Of a stretch of DNA of 64,000 nucleotides, positions 1 through 13,200 are shown one piece after another. This stretch comes from Oasisia sp. SBJ-2009. Lineage: Eukaryota > Annelida > Polychaeta > Sabellida > Siboglinidae. How positions within the stretch are numbered: position 1 is the stretch's first letter; the number at the start of each line of letters is the position of its first letter. The stretch lies in NCBI GenBank assembly GCA_964017155.1, contig OZ024854.1, positions 52,877,978 through 52,941,977 on the forward strand, in the 5' to 3' direction. The notes beneath the pieces are model-generated. The model was not told where the DNA came from, searched no databases, and saw nothing but the letters and a program-made list of their open reading frames with translations. Position numbers and translations under genes: made by a program.

Positions 1-376
1 TTGCATCAACTGAGCTGGCTAGAGAGATCTTGCATCAACTGAGCTGGCTAGAGAGATCTTGCATCAACTGAGCTGGCTAGAGAGATCTTGCATCAACTGA
101 GCTAGCTAGAGAGACCTTGCATCAACTGAGCTAGCTAGAGAGATCTTGCATCAACTGAGCTGGCTAGAGAGACCTTGCATCAACTGAGCTAGCTAGAGAG
201 ATCTTGCATCAACTGAGCTGGCTAGAGAGATCTTGCATCAACTGAGCTAGCTAGAGAGACCTTGCATCAACTGAGCTGGCTAGAGAGATCTTGCATCAAC
301 TGAGCTAGCTAGAGAGATCTTGCATCAACTGAGCTGGCTAGAGAGACCTTGCATCACCTGAGCTGGCTGAAGAGAC
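1..376. repeat. 30-bp minisatellite, cut by the left edge
   Basis: About 12 copies of a 30-bp unit beginning TTGCATCAACTGAGCTGGCT, with T/C and G/A variants at fixed places. The array is already running at position 1 and decays near 376. It lies in the CFAP69 intron or flank beyond exon 9. Confidence 0.95.
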
Positions 377-446
377 TTGGCATCAAATGCATTGGATCAC
401 CCAAGATCATTCTGGCTGGAGGAAATGTCCTGATGCCCCAGTGGGA

Positions 447-812
447 GTCGGTCGGTCGGTCGGTCGGTCGGTCGGTCGGTCGGTCGGTCGGTCGGTCGGT
501 CGGTCGGTCGGTCGGTCGGTCGGTCGGTCGGTCGGTCGGTCGGTCGGTCGGTCGGTCGGTCGGTCGGTCGGTCGGTCGGTCGGTCGGTCGGTCGGTCGGT
601 CGGTCGGTCGGTCGGTCGGTCGGTCGGTCGGTCGGTCGGTCGGTCGGTCGGTCGGTCGGTCGGTCGGTCGGTCGGTCGGTCGGTCGGTCGGTCGGTCGGT
701 CGGTCGGTCGGTCGGTCGGTCGGTCGGTCGGTCGGTCGGTCGGTCGGTCGGTCGGTCGGTCGGTCGGTCGGTCGGTCGGTCGGTCGGTCGGTCGGTCGGT
801 CGGTCGGTCGGT
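447..812. repeat. (GGTC)n microsatellite
   Basis: A perfect tetranucleotide run of about 91 copies with no visible interruption. It creates long GRSV-type open frames that are not genes. Confidence 0.97.
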
Positions 813-1135
813 ATTTAGGATTTTTGGAACATGAACAATGACCCTAATGCACTGGCAACGGAGCCAGTCAGTTTAATCCTTTCGGATACAGGGTATGTGT
901 GTAAAAATAGGGGTTATATGAGTTGCTTAAAAGTGAATAACATATATAGAACAAGAATACGCGTATATACCAAAAGCATAGGAGTGCATGCAGCCGTTAC
1001 ACTCTCATGTCAACATACATTAAACAAATATCACTTATGCAAGATCGACGATAGCAGTTGATGTTCTCCCTTCTGTTCTGTTGAAAGAAGTTGATTTAAA
1101 AGTAATTAAGTAAGTTTAAAACATATTATACTTAC
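813..1135. other. CFAP69 intron DNA, nothing recognised
   Basis: Single-copy-looking AT-rich sequence between the (GGTC)n run and exon 9. I see no exon, RNA gene or repeat in it. Confidence 0.6.
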
Positions 1136-1257
1136 CGGAATGACAGCGCTGTCACGACTCAGTATCACCAAGATGTTTATGAGGAGTTTCTTCAGCTCAA
1201 AGTCTTCATGGTTTGGCATCAGCTTGAGATGTTTCACTAAGAAGTGGTAGTTTTTTA
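1136..1257 (-). CDS. CFAP69: CFAP69 exon 9 (last one inside the window)
   Basis: This 122-nt exon runs from phase 1 to phase 0, with acceptor GTTGTTCCAG and donor GTAAGT. It encodes [20 protein letters not shown] and [20 protein letters not shown]. No further exon was recognised between 1135 and the left edge. Confidence 0.86.
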
Positions 1258-4200
1258 CTGGAACAACCAAGCAATTATTATGAAGCAATGGACACTTTTT
1301 AATGGGTTTTTATGTCGTTCACTCAGTGTTAAATAGTACACATTTAATATCACTAAAATGACAACACAGTATTATTCTTTGTGATGGTTCAATTATTCAA
1401 ATTTTCATTTTGTGGCCTATCATCCGTGTTTTTGTGAAAATGCGCAACGAAAGTAACGTGTCAGCAGCGCAAGCTATAGATGTCACTGACATAGATTGCA
1501 GCAAATCGAAAACCCTCTCTTGGAAACATATTTGGATATGCATGATTTCTAGTGAATTAGAAAATGTGTTGGTTTGTTCTGCAGATGTAGCAATAAATCG
1601 ATGACACAAGAGAAACAAAACTTGCAATGAATGTAGGGCCTAAGGCATGTTGATTCACTCATGTTATCACCTGAAATATAACATGATTTATAAGTATGGA
1701 AATTACATTTTGTTCTATGATGTTGCATTGTTTTTAACAATATTTCTGCAAACATCCCATGGTATTTTATGACTAATAGGTCATGTTTGTTTATTATATA
1801 GACACATGTATTTTTATTACCTATTTAAAAATATTACCTGTGGGTAGTATTCTTCTTATTTTTTTATAACAGTATGTTGTGAAGTGCCACAAAGAATTAT
1901 GGATGTGGCGCTACATGAAATAAAATATGATTATTATATTATAATAAAACTTATAATTTCCTGCAGATTATAATGATGATAATAATTATTATTATGTCAT
2001 TTATAATAACTTAAACTACTTCATGCATGTGAATGCAGTAAGTAAAGTTTATAAATATTTGCACGCAAAAAGGGTATTTTGTGTAAAGCTAACTTATATA
2101 GCATTTTTTCGGTTACCACGGAGCCACCGAAAAGTTGTAAACCAGCACTTTTAATGAACCGTTTGGCTCTCCTTTTTTATGACAGCTGAACCAGAAGAAG
2201 ACTCAGTGACGTATTATGTTTCCAAAGCGCAGATAGAAGCTGTGTTTTGATTGGCTGCATGGACCAAGAAGGCCACATTCATGATGTCAGTGGTTTTGCT
2301 AGATTTTTCCATTTTAAGACCACTTTCTGAGTAAACCACTGATGTGAAAAAGTTGATTGTAGATGCAAATGGTTAGGTTGTGCAACCTCTTAGGTGCATA
2401 ACACTAAACTATTGACTTTTTTGCCCTTTAATTACCCTCTGCACATATATTTAACAACTTATGGACAAACGTAACTTCAGTTACTCCATCAAGGATCAAT
2501 ATTTTTGACATTACATTTAATGAGATAAATGAGTATGACTATGATGACAATAGAGATGTACCTTCCTGGAATGTGGCAAAGAGTGTGAGTTGTTTGATGA
2601 AGCCGATCTCTACAAAGGGAACGTCAGGCGCACAGGACGCAATGAGGGACGCGACGACCAGAAGGTCATTGCGCAGCTGGCGGTCATAGTGGCTGTAGCC
2701 ATAGGTCAACTGATGGATGAAGGCATCCCGGATGTTACTGCAACAACGTCAGCAACACATACGATGACTTAGTCAAGTGCAATGGATATATTCAAGATAT
2801 TAAATGTCAATACTAATAAGTATTATTCTCATCCTTCCATGTCACTGTGCTGTGCTACAGTACTCCTGGCCGACCATCTCCACAAACCATGGAAGTCTGC
2901 GGAGTCAAACTATAACATTATAGCAACTGACTTTGCCAGTCTCTACTGTGTCAGCCGTGAGAAGAGCAAAAATATCTGCCTCAATTAGAAGACAGATACA
3001 GAACTGGAGGGAATCTAATATAATGACCAATTCACATCCTATGCATTGAATGTAACACGAGTAACATATGGCTGAAATCACTCAAAATTATATCACATTA
3101 TCAGAGGCCGACCACACTCCACATTAAAAGGCAGTGTGAGGGAGAGTGAAGGCCTGGTACTGATGTAATCAGTGTGAAGGACAGTGAAGGCCTGGTACTG
3201 GTGTAGTCAGTGTAAGGGACAGTGAAGGCCTGGTACTGATGTAATCAGTGTGAGGGACAGTGAAGGCCTGGTACTGATGGAATCAGTGTGAGGGACAGTG
3301 AAGGCCTGGTACTGATGTAATCAGTGTGAGGGACAGTGAAGGCCTGGTACTGGTGTAGTCAGTGTGAGGGACAGTGAAGGCCTGGTACTGATGGAATCAG
3401 TGTGAGGGACAGTGAAGGCCTGGTACTGATGTAATCAGTGTAAGGGACAGTGAAGGCCTGGTACTGATGGAATCAGTGTGAGGGACAGTGAAGGCCTGGT
3501 ACTGATGTAATCAGTGGGAGGGACAGTGAAGGCCTGGTACTGATGTAATCAGTGTGAGGGACAGTGAAGGTCTGGTACTGATGTAATCAGTGTGGGGGAC
3601 AGTGAAGGCCTGGTACTGATGGAATCAGTGTGAGGGACAGTGAAGGCCTGGTACTGATGTAATCAGTGTGAGGGACAGTGAAGGCCTGGTACTGGTGTAA
3701 TCAGTGTGAGGGACAGTGAAGGTCTGGTACTGATGTAATCAGTGTGGGGGACAGTGAAGGCCTGGTACTGATGGAATCAGTGTGAGGGACAGCGAAGGCC
3801 TGGTACTGATGTAATCAGTGTGAGGGAGAGTGAAGGCCTGGTACTGATGTAATCAGTGTGAGGGAGAGTGAAGGCCTGGTACTGATGTAATCAGTGTGAG
3901 GGACAGCGAAGGCCTGGTACTGATGTAATCAGTGTGAGGGAGAGTGAAGGCCTGGTACTGATGTAATCAGTGGGAGGGACAGTGAAGGCCTGGTACTGGT
4001 GGAATCAGTGTGAGGGACAGTGAAGGCCTGGTACTGATGTAATCAGTGTGAGGGACAGTGAAGGCCTGGTACTGGTGTAATCAGTGTGAGGGACAGTGAA
4101 GGCCTGGTACTGATGGAATCAGTATGAGGGACAGTGAAGGCCTGGTACTGATGTAATCAGTGAGAGGGACAGTGAAGGCCTGGTACTGATGGAATCAGTG

Positions 4201-7200
4201 TGAGGGACAGTGAAGGCCTGGTACTGATGTAATCAGTGTAAGGGACAGTGAAGGCCTGGTACTGATGGAATCAGTGTGAGGGACAGTGAAGGCCTGGTAC
4301 TGATGTAATCAGTGTGAGGAACAGTGAAGGCCTGGTACTGATGTAATCAGTGTGAGGGACAGTGAAGGCCTGGTACTGGTGTAATCAGTGTGAGGGACAG
4401 TGAAGGTCTGGTACTGATGTAATCAGTGTGGGGGACAGTGAAGGCCTGGTACTGATGGAATCAGTGTGAGGGACAGCGAAGGCCTGGTACTGATGTAATC
4501 AGTGTGAGGGAGAGTGAAGGCCTGGTACTGATGTAATCAGTGTGAGGGAGAGTGAAGGCCTGGTACTGATGTAATCAGTGTGAGGGACAGCGAAGGCCTG
4601 GTACTGATGTAATCAGTGTGAGGGAGAGTGAAGGCCTGGTACTGATGTAATCAGTGGGAGGGACAGTGAAGGCCTGGTACTGGTGGAATCAGTGTGAGGG
4701 ACAGTGAAGGCCTGGTACTGATGGAATCAGTATGAGGGACAGTGAAGGCCTGGTACTGATGTAATCAGTGAGAGGGACAGTGAAGGCCTGGTACTGATGG
4801 AATCAGTGTGAGGGACAGTGAAGGCCTGGTACTGATGGAATCAGTATGAGGGACAGTGAAGGCCTGGTACTGATGGAATCATTGTGAGGGACAGTGAAGG
4901 CCTGGTACTGATGTAATCAGTGTGAGGGACAGTGAAGGCCTGGTACTGGTGTAATCAGTGTGAGGGACAGTGAAGGCCTGGTACTGATGGAATCAGTGTG
5001 AGGGACAGTGAAGGCCTGGTACTGATGTAACCAGTGTGAGGGACAGTGAAGGCCTGGTACTGATGGAATCAGTATGAGGGACAGTGAAGGCCTGGTACTG
5101 ATGGAATCATTGTGAGGGACAGTGAAGGCCTGGTACTGATGTAATCAGTGTGAGGGACAGTGAAGGCCTGGTACTGGTGTAATCAGTGTGAGGGACAGTG
5201 AAGGCCTGGTACTGATGGAATCAGTGTAAGGGACAGTGAAGGCCTGGTACTGATGGAATCAGTATGAGGGACAGTGAAGGCCTGGTACTGATGTAATCAG
5301 TGGGAGGGACAGTGAAGGCCTGGTACTGATGGAATCAGTGTGAGGGACAGTGAAGGCCTGGTACTGATGTAATCAGTGAGAGGGACAGTGAAGGCCTGGT
5401 ACTGATGGAATCAGTGAGAGGGACAGTGAAGGCCTGGTACTGATGGAATCAGTGAGAGGGACAGTGAAGGCCTGGTACTGATGTAATCAGTGTGAGGGAC
5501 AGTGAAAGCCTGGTACTGGTGTAATCAGTGAGAGGGACAGTGAAGGCCTGGTACTGATGTAATCAGTGTGAGGGACAGTGAAGGCCTGGTACTGGTGTAA
5601 TCAGTGAGAGGGACAGTGAAGGCCTGGTACTGGTGTAATCAGTGTGAGGGAGAGTGAAGGCCTGGTACTGATGTAATCAGTGTGAGGGAGAGTGAAGGCC
5701 TGGTACTGATGTAATCAGTGTGGGGGACAGTGAAGGCCTGGTACTGATGTAATCAGTGGGAGGGACAGTGAAGGCCTGGTACTGATGGAATCAGTGTGAG
5801 GGACAGCGAAGGCCTGGTACTGATGTAATCAGTGTGAGGGAGAGTGAAGGCCTGGTACTGATGTAATCAGTGTGAGGGAGAGTGAAGGCCTGGTACTGAT
5901 GTAATCAGTGTGAGGGACAGCGAAGGCCTGGTACTGATGTAATCAGTGTGAGGGAGAGTGAAGGCCTGGTACTGATGTAATCAGTGTGAGGGACAGTGAA
6001 GGCCTGGTACTGATGTAATCAGTGTGAGGGACAGCGAAGGCCTGGTACTGATGTAATCAGTGTGAGGGACAGCGAAGGCCTGGTACTGATGTAATCAGTG
6101 TGAGGGACAGTGAAGGCCTGGTACTGATGTAATCAGTGTGAGGGACAGTGAAGGCCTGGTACTGATGTAATCAGTGGGAGGGACAGCGAAGGCCTGGTAC
6201 TGGTGTAATCAGTGTGAGGGACAGTGAAGGCCTGGTACTGATGCAATCAGTGTGAGGGACAGTGAAGGCCTGGTACTGATGTAATCAGTGTGAGGGACAG
6301 TGAAGGCCTGGTACTGATGTAATCAGTGTGAGGGACAGTGAAGGCCTGGTACTGATGTAATCAGTGTGAGGGACAGTGAAGGCCTGGTACTGATGTAATC
6401 AGTGGGAGGGACAGTGAAGGCCTGGTACTGATGTAATCAGTGTGAGGGACAGTGAAGGCCTGGTACTGATGGAATCAGTGTGAGGGACAGTGAAGGCCTG
6501 GTACTGGTGTAATCAGTGAGAGGGACAGTGAAGGCCTGGTACTGATGTAATCAGTGTGAGGGACAGTGAAGGCCTGGTACTGGTGTAATCAGTGAGAGGG
6601 ACAGTGAAGGCCTGGTGCTGGTGTAATCAGTGTGAGGGAGAGTGAAGGCCTGGTACTGATGTAATCAGTGTGAGGGAGAGTGAAGGCCTGGTACTGATGT
6701 AATCAGTGTGAGGGACAGTGAAGGCCTGGTACTGATGTAATCAGTGGGAGGGACAGTGAAGGCCTGGTACTGATGGAATCAGTGTGAGGGACAGCGAAGG
6801 CCTGGTACTGATGTAATCAGTGTGAGGGAGAGTGAAGGCCTGGTACTGATGTAATCAGTGTGAGGGACAGCGAAGGCCTGGTACTGATGTAATCAGTGGG
6901 AGGGACAGTGAAGGCCTGGTACTGATGGAATCAGTGTGAGGGACAGCGAAGGCCTGGTACTGATGTAATCAGTGTGAGGGAGAGTGAAGGCCTGGTACTG
7001 ATGTAATCAGTGTGAGGGACAGCGAAGGCCTGGTACTGATGTAATCAGTGGGAGGGACAGTGAAGGCCTGGTACTGATGTAATCAGTGTGAGGGACAGTG
7101 AAGGCCTGGTACTGATGTAATCAGTGTGAGGGACAGTGAAGGCCTGGTACTGATGTAATCAGTGTGAGGGACAGTGAAGGCCTGGTACTGATGTAATCAG

Positions 7201-10200
7201 TGTGAGGGAGAGTGAAGGCCTGGTACTGATGTAATCAGTGTGAGGGACAGCGAAGGCCTGGTACTGATGTAATCAGTGGGAGGGACAGTGAAGGCCTGGT
7301 ACTGATGTAATCAGTGTGAGGGACAGTGAAGGCCTGGTACTGATGTAATCAGTGGGAGGGACAGTGAAGGCCTGGTACTGATGTAATCAGTGTGAGGGAC
7401 AGTGAAGGCCTGGTACTGATGCAATCAGTGTGAGGGACAGTGAAGGCCTGGTACTGATGTAATCAGTGTGAGGGACAGTGAAGGCCTGGTACTAATGTAA
7501 TCAGTGTGAGGGACAGTGAAGGCCTGGTACTGATGTAATCAGTGTGAGGGACAGTGAAGGCCTGGTACTGATGTAATCAGTGGGAGGGACAGTGAAGGCC
7601 TGGTACTGATGTAATCAGTGTGAGGGACAGTGAAGGCCTGGTACTGATGGAATCAGTGTGAGGGACAGTGAAGGCCTGGTACTGATGTAATCAGTGGGAG
7701 GGACAATGAAGGCCTGGTACTGATGGAATCAGTGTGAGGGACAGTGAAGGCCTGGTACTGATGGAATCAGTGTGAGGGACAGTGAAGGCCTGGTACTGGT
7801 GCGATCAGTGGGAGGGACAGTGAAGGCCTGGTACTCACCCTATACATATGTTGTTGCTGAGTTGAGCTGCCAGTTTCTCCTTGCTACCACTCTCCAGCAG
7901 ATTCCACAAGATGTCTGTCGAGCGGAAGAGCAAGAGCCCACTCTTGTCATCGTCCATCATGTGTGTACACAGCTGGCTGGCAGCCTCCGCTTGCAACATC
8001 TTGTCACAGTTGACAGCTGCTCAACAAACACAAACATACCTGTCACAGTGCCCCAGTGCCACAGTTGACAGCTGCTCAACAAACACAAACATACCTGTCA
8101 CAATTGACAGCTGCTCAACAAACACAAACCTACCTGTCACAGTGTCACAGTTGACAGCTACTCAACAAACACAAACATACCTGTCACAGTGTCACAGTTG
8201 ACAGCTGCTCAACAAACACAAACATACCTGTCACAGTGTCACAGTTGACAGCTACTCAACAAACACAAACATACCTGTCACAGTGTCACAGTTGACAGCT
8301 GCTCAACAAACACAAACATACCTGTCACAGTGTCACAGTTGACAGCTGCTCAACAAACACAAACGTACCTGTCACAGTGTGACAGTGTCATAGTTGGCAG
8401 CTGCTCAACAAACACAAACACATATGTGACACTGTCACAGTGTCATAGTTGACAGCTGCTCAACAAACACAAACACAAACACACCTGTCACAATTCACTT
8501 ATGCTAAAAAAACACAAACACATTTTCACAATTCAAAGTTGCTCAACAAACACACCTGTCAAGGTGTCACAGTTGACAACTGCTCAACAAACACACCTGT
8601 CAAAATTCACTTATGCTAAAAAAACACATACACATTTTCACAATTCAAAGCTGCTCAACAAACACAAAATACATGCCATAAGTTACAGATGCTCAACAAA
8701 CATACTTGTAACGGTTCATAACTGCTCTCAACAAACACAATGACATAACACACTTGTAATAGTTGACAGCTTCTCAACAAATTCAATCACAAATGTCACT
8801 TCACAATAAAAAACACGGTAACTTACATGAATGTTTCGAAAATCTTTGCAGAACACCCAATACTGTCAACTTCATTTCCATGTCATTGTCTATGAATGCC
8901 AGCGACTGGAAAATGCAAAGAAGCTAAAATCAATGAATAGTGAGTGTCTAAATGCTATACAGCCTAAGCAGACAAACAGGAAGCATTAAGCATGACAGTA
9001 TCGATGCATAAAAGTCATCCACAGTGTGCAAGACCACGATACATTTATGGTGGAAATCCATTTTTTTTATTAATATGCCTAGAAATGATTATTACTGACA
9101 CAATGTTTATGAAAGTGTTCAGGCATCTGCCACCAAAAAATGCCAGTTGTTGTCGTATTGTGGACATGACATTGGTGTTTGAGACTTCCAAAAGCCACTC
9201 ACCTTAACAAGTGTCTCAGCGATATCACTCGACTCAATAATCTTCTTGTTATATGCCAAGGTGGTCGCCTTCAATTCTGAAAGAAGTGGCAATCATACAG
9301 AATGCCCTCGATTTCAGCTACATTCACAAACACCATGCATCCTCTCTTTTACTTGAAAGAAACTACTGCAAGTATGTGAGCAAGCTGATTACACCTGTGA
9401 AAACAATCAATCAAACACCATCATTCAAAGGAAACAAAACTCAACACTTTGGTGATATATGGGCCTAATAGAGTTAATAAAAAGCAACAATTTCTAGCAA
9501 CAATCATGTTTTTAACGTCAGTGGTTTACAAAATAAAATGTATAACATATAGCCATAAAAAGTCTATGGACTACACCATTTTAGAAACAGAATGATGTAG
9601 CAGTGTCAACTTGGTTGGCATGAACTGTGCATACTAGCTTTTACTTTCTGACTTAACCATAACAATAACCAACAACAGCTGCCAAACTTCTCCTCATATA
9701 TCTTACATACACATACATAAACTATGTCACACAAAAGCACATGCATTCCCGTAAGTTGTAAATTTTACTTACTGCATTTGCATGAAATAATTTAATTAAT
9801 TATAAATATAATAATTATAATAATAATAATAAATTATTATCATCACTGTGATCTCCAGGAAATAGATTGCAGCAAATCGAAAACCTGGTCTTGTAAACAT
9901 ATTTAGATACTCATGATTTCTAGTGAATTAGAAAATGTATTGGTTACCCAAATACCATGCAGATAGAACAACAAGGTTACAACGAATATAGGGCCTAAAA
10001 AATGTTGATTCACTCATGTTATCAGCCAAAATATAACATGATTTATAAATATGTAAATTATGTATTGTTTGACGATGTTGCATTGTTTTTTTAACAACAT
10101 TTGCACTGAGACCATGCAAGCTTATATTACATAAGTAATGTTTTTAACAATTATAATTAAAACAATAACATATTAATATTATTTTAAATGCAACAAAACC

Positions 10201-13200
10201 TTCTGTTTCTACCGCCATATATTTCCCATATACTATTCATATTCTGTTTAAATTTCAGTGATTTATTGTTCCGTTCCTAAGTGTTTTGTTCTAAATTATT
10301 CTTACATATCTGGTGGTGGAAATATCATTCATAAGTAGAAAAATAGCTTGAGTAATATTTTTTATGCATAATGTGTGTGCATGTGATTAATGAAAATTAT
10401 TGTTATGTACATTCATTTATCACGATTGTTGTTATGGAATTTGTACAGTATTTTTATGAGTAATTGGTCATTTTAGTTAATTATATAGACACGTGTATTT
10501 TTATTATTTATTTTAAAATATTACCTATGGGTAGTATTCTTCTTATTGTGCAATTTTTAATAGCAGCATGTTGTGAAGCTCCATAAACAATTATGAATGT
10601 GGTGCTATATGAAACATGAAATAAAATATTATTATATTATAATAAAACTTATAATTTCCTGCATATCATTGTGATGATAATAATTAATTATCATTATATT
10701 ATTTATAATTAATTAAACTATTTAGCGCAATTTCGCTGAATGCAGTAAGTAAAGTTTATAAATATTCACGTACAAAGGCGCTGTCTAAGAGTATTTTTTT
10801 GTAAAGATTCTTGGTTAGAGGAATGCAAGTTAATTGTTTGTAACACTTGGTGGCTGTTGGTGGACATTTTCATGGTTAGGTCAATCCAACCCGGTCATTT
10901 GGCATCCGCACTGTGTCTGTGAATGTCAATTCTAACAAATCCACTGGACGACTGTTTCAGTTCTGGTCAATTCAAAGGGTAACAAAACCCACAGCTCAGT
11001 GATACTGTCTTTCCCTGTACTAAAGCTACAACCATATGAGGAACAGTGTGGCATATTGCTGTTATGATTTTGTTGTAAACCAACGTAAGGCACTTTTAAC
11101 GAACTACTTGGCTCTCCTTTGTTACAACAGCAGAATCAGCACATGGCACCGTGACATATCACTTTTCCAAAGTGCAAACAGAAGTTGGATTTTGACTGGT
11201 TCCATCGATCAAGATGGTCCAATTCATGGTGTTGGTGGTTTTGCTAGATTTGTCCACTTTAAAACCATTATCTGAGTAAACTACTGATGGGATTTTTTTT
11301 ATTATAGATGCAAATGGTTAGTTTCTGTAAACTCTTTTAGGTGCATAACACCAAACCATTGATCGGACGGACGCACCCAGAACTTCTTCTCTGGGAAGGA
11401 TGATATATTTGTTGTGTTCTACAGATAATATTGTGAACCACCTACCATTCAGTGAGACCGTGTGTTTAGGACCACTGTAGAAATCTATCAGGGTCTCACA
11501 TATCTGGGTCCTCACATGATTGTTTGGCACGCGCATCAGATATCCTGTAACACAACATGATTGCTTGACATATGCATCAGATATCCTGTAACACAACATG
11601 ATTATTTGACATATGCATCAGATATCCTGTAACACAACATGATTGCTTGACATATGCATCAGATATCCTGTAATACAACATGATTATTTGACATACGCAT
11701 CATGTGACATATGCGTCAGATATCCTGTAACATAACATGATTGCTTGACATATGCATCATGTGACATATGCATCAGATATCCTGTAACATAACATGATTG
11801 CTTGACATATGCATCATGTGACATATGCATCAGATATCCTGTAACATGACATGATTGCTTGACATATACATCATGTGACATACGCATCAGATATCCTGTA
11901 ACATAACATGATTGCTTGACATATGCATCATGTGACATATGCATCAGATATCCTTTAACACAAGAAATGATTGATTGTGACATTCACTAGCCATCCTGTA
12001 GCACATCGCCACCCACCCAGCTGTGACACAGACTCCCGCGCTATCTGCTCAAAGGCGACCTCATCAGATGACTTCTGCTGGAAGAATGGCAGACTGCAAG
12101 GCTTCAGTAGGGCCGCCATGCACTGGGCATAGACAGCATGCTGGGCCACACGGTCAGCACACACATTGAGGATGCGGAACACTGACACCAGGTCCTTCAG
12201 AAGCTGTGTACTGTTAAGAAACCTGCCGCCAATATTGAGTACTGACTGCCCCACAACAACACTCTCGTCTTACTTGCACCGTACCTTAAGCAAATTGTCT
12301 GTGTCTGCCAAGAGTTTGTGAAAGTTATGTTTTCAGCCATGAAATACAATTTAACTATACACTCTTTTTCTTACATTCTTCTTTTTTCTAATATACTTTT
12401 TACTGTATTTTCTTATCTGTTTCGTATATACTTTTAATGCATAATGTAGGATATATGGACTGATATATGTATCACACGTATTTGTGTCTAAAATAAAGCC
12501 TTGAATTGAACTTAATATATCAGGAAGGGTACAGCAGTACCCTTCCTAATATGATGGAATGGAGTTTCCTAAACATTAAAGTGATACGAATTGATCCAGC
12601 GATTGGGAATAGCTACAGACATGTGCTATACCATTTTAGAAAGCCCAGAGCAAGCCTCGAATATGCAAAATCGTCGATTTTTGATTTTCACCCCTCAACT
12701 CGAGTTTTCGATGTTTCAAACTTTTTGCCGTACCCTTCCTACTATGAATGGAATGGAGTTTCCTAAACACTGAGGTGATATGAATTGATCCTGCGATTGG
12801 GAATAGCTACAGATATGTGCTATACCATTTTGGAAAGCCCAGAGCAAGCCTCGAATATGCAAAATCGTTGATTTTTGATTTTCGTCCCTCAACTCGAGTT
12901 TTCAATGTTTCAAACTTTTGACTTTTGCTGTGTTCAAACGTTAGCGACAGCAGCGCCAGGTTATCGTGGTGACGTTTATGTAATTAATGTCACTTACTCG
13001 AGAAAACTCTGTAGTGTGGCGGCGCCATTTTCCAGCAACTATTGCATGTACAGATGTTGGCTTCACAGGTAAAGGAATAAAACAAGTGGGTAAATGTTTC
13101 AAGGATGAGGCAGGACTGGGGTAATATGAATGGGAGTGGGACTACTACAGGATAAATGCTTCGCATTTACCCACTTGTTAGCAAATTACTAAAACCAGAA

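Noticed and set aside
349..834. GRSV-repeat frame
   Set aside because: It is a translation of (GGTC)n.
3133..7834. CRISPR-like array
   Set aside because: Units are contiguous 38-bp tandem repeats with no unique spacers, and the DNA is eukaryotic.
12262..12330. Possible extra CFAP69 exon reading [11 protein letters not shown] on the minus strand
   Set aside because: It resembles the family slightly, but using it would need an intron of about 40-50 bp, and exon 2 already joins exon 3 in phase; the stretch also overlaps a retroelement 3' tail.
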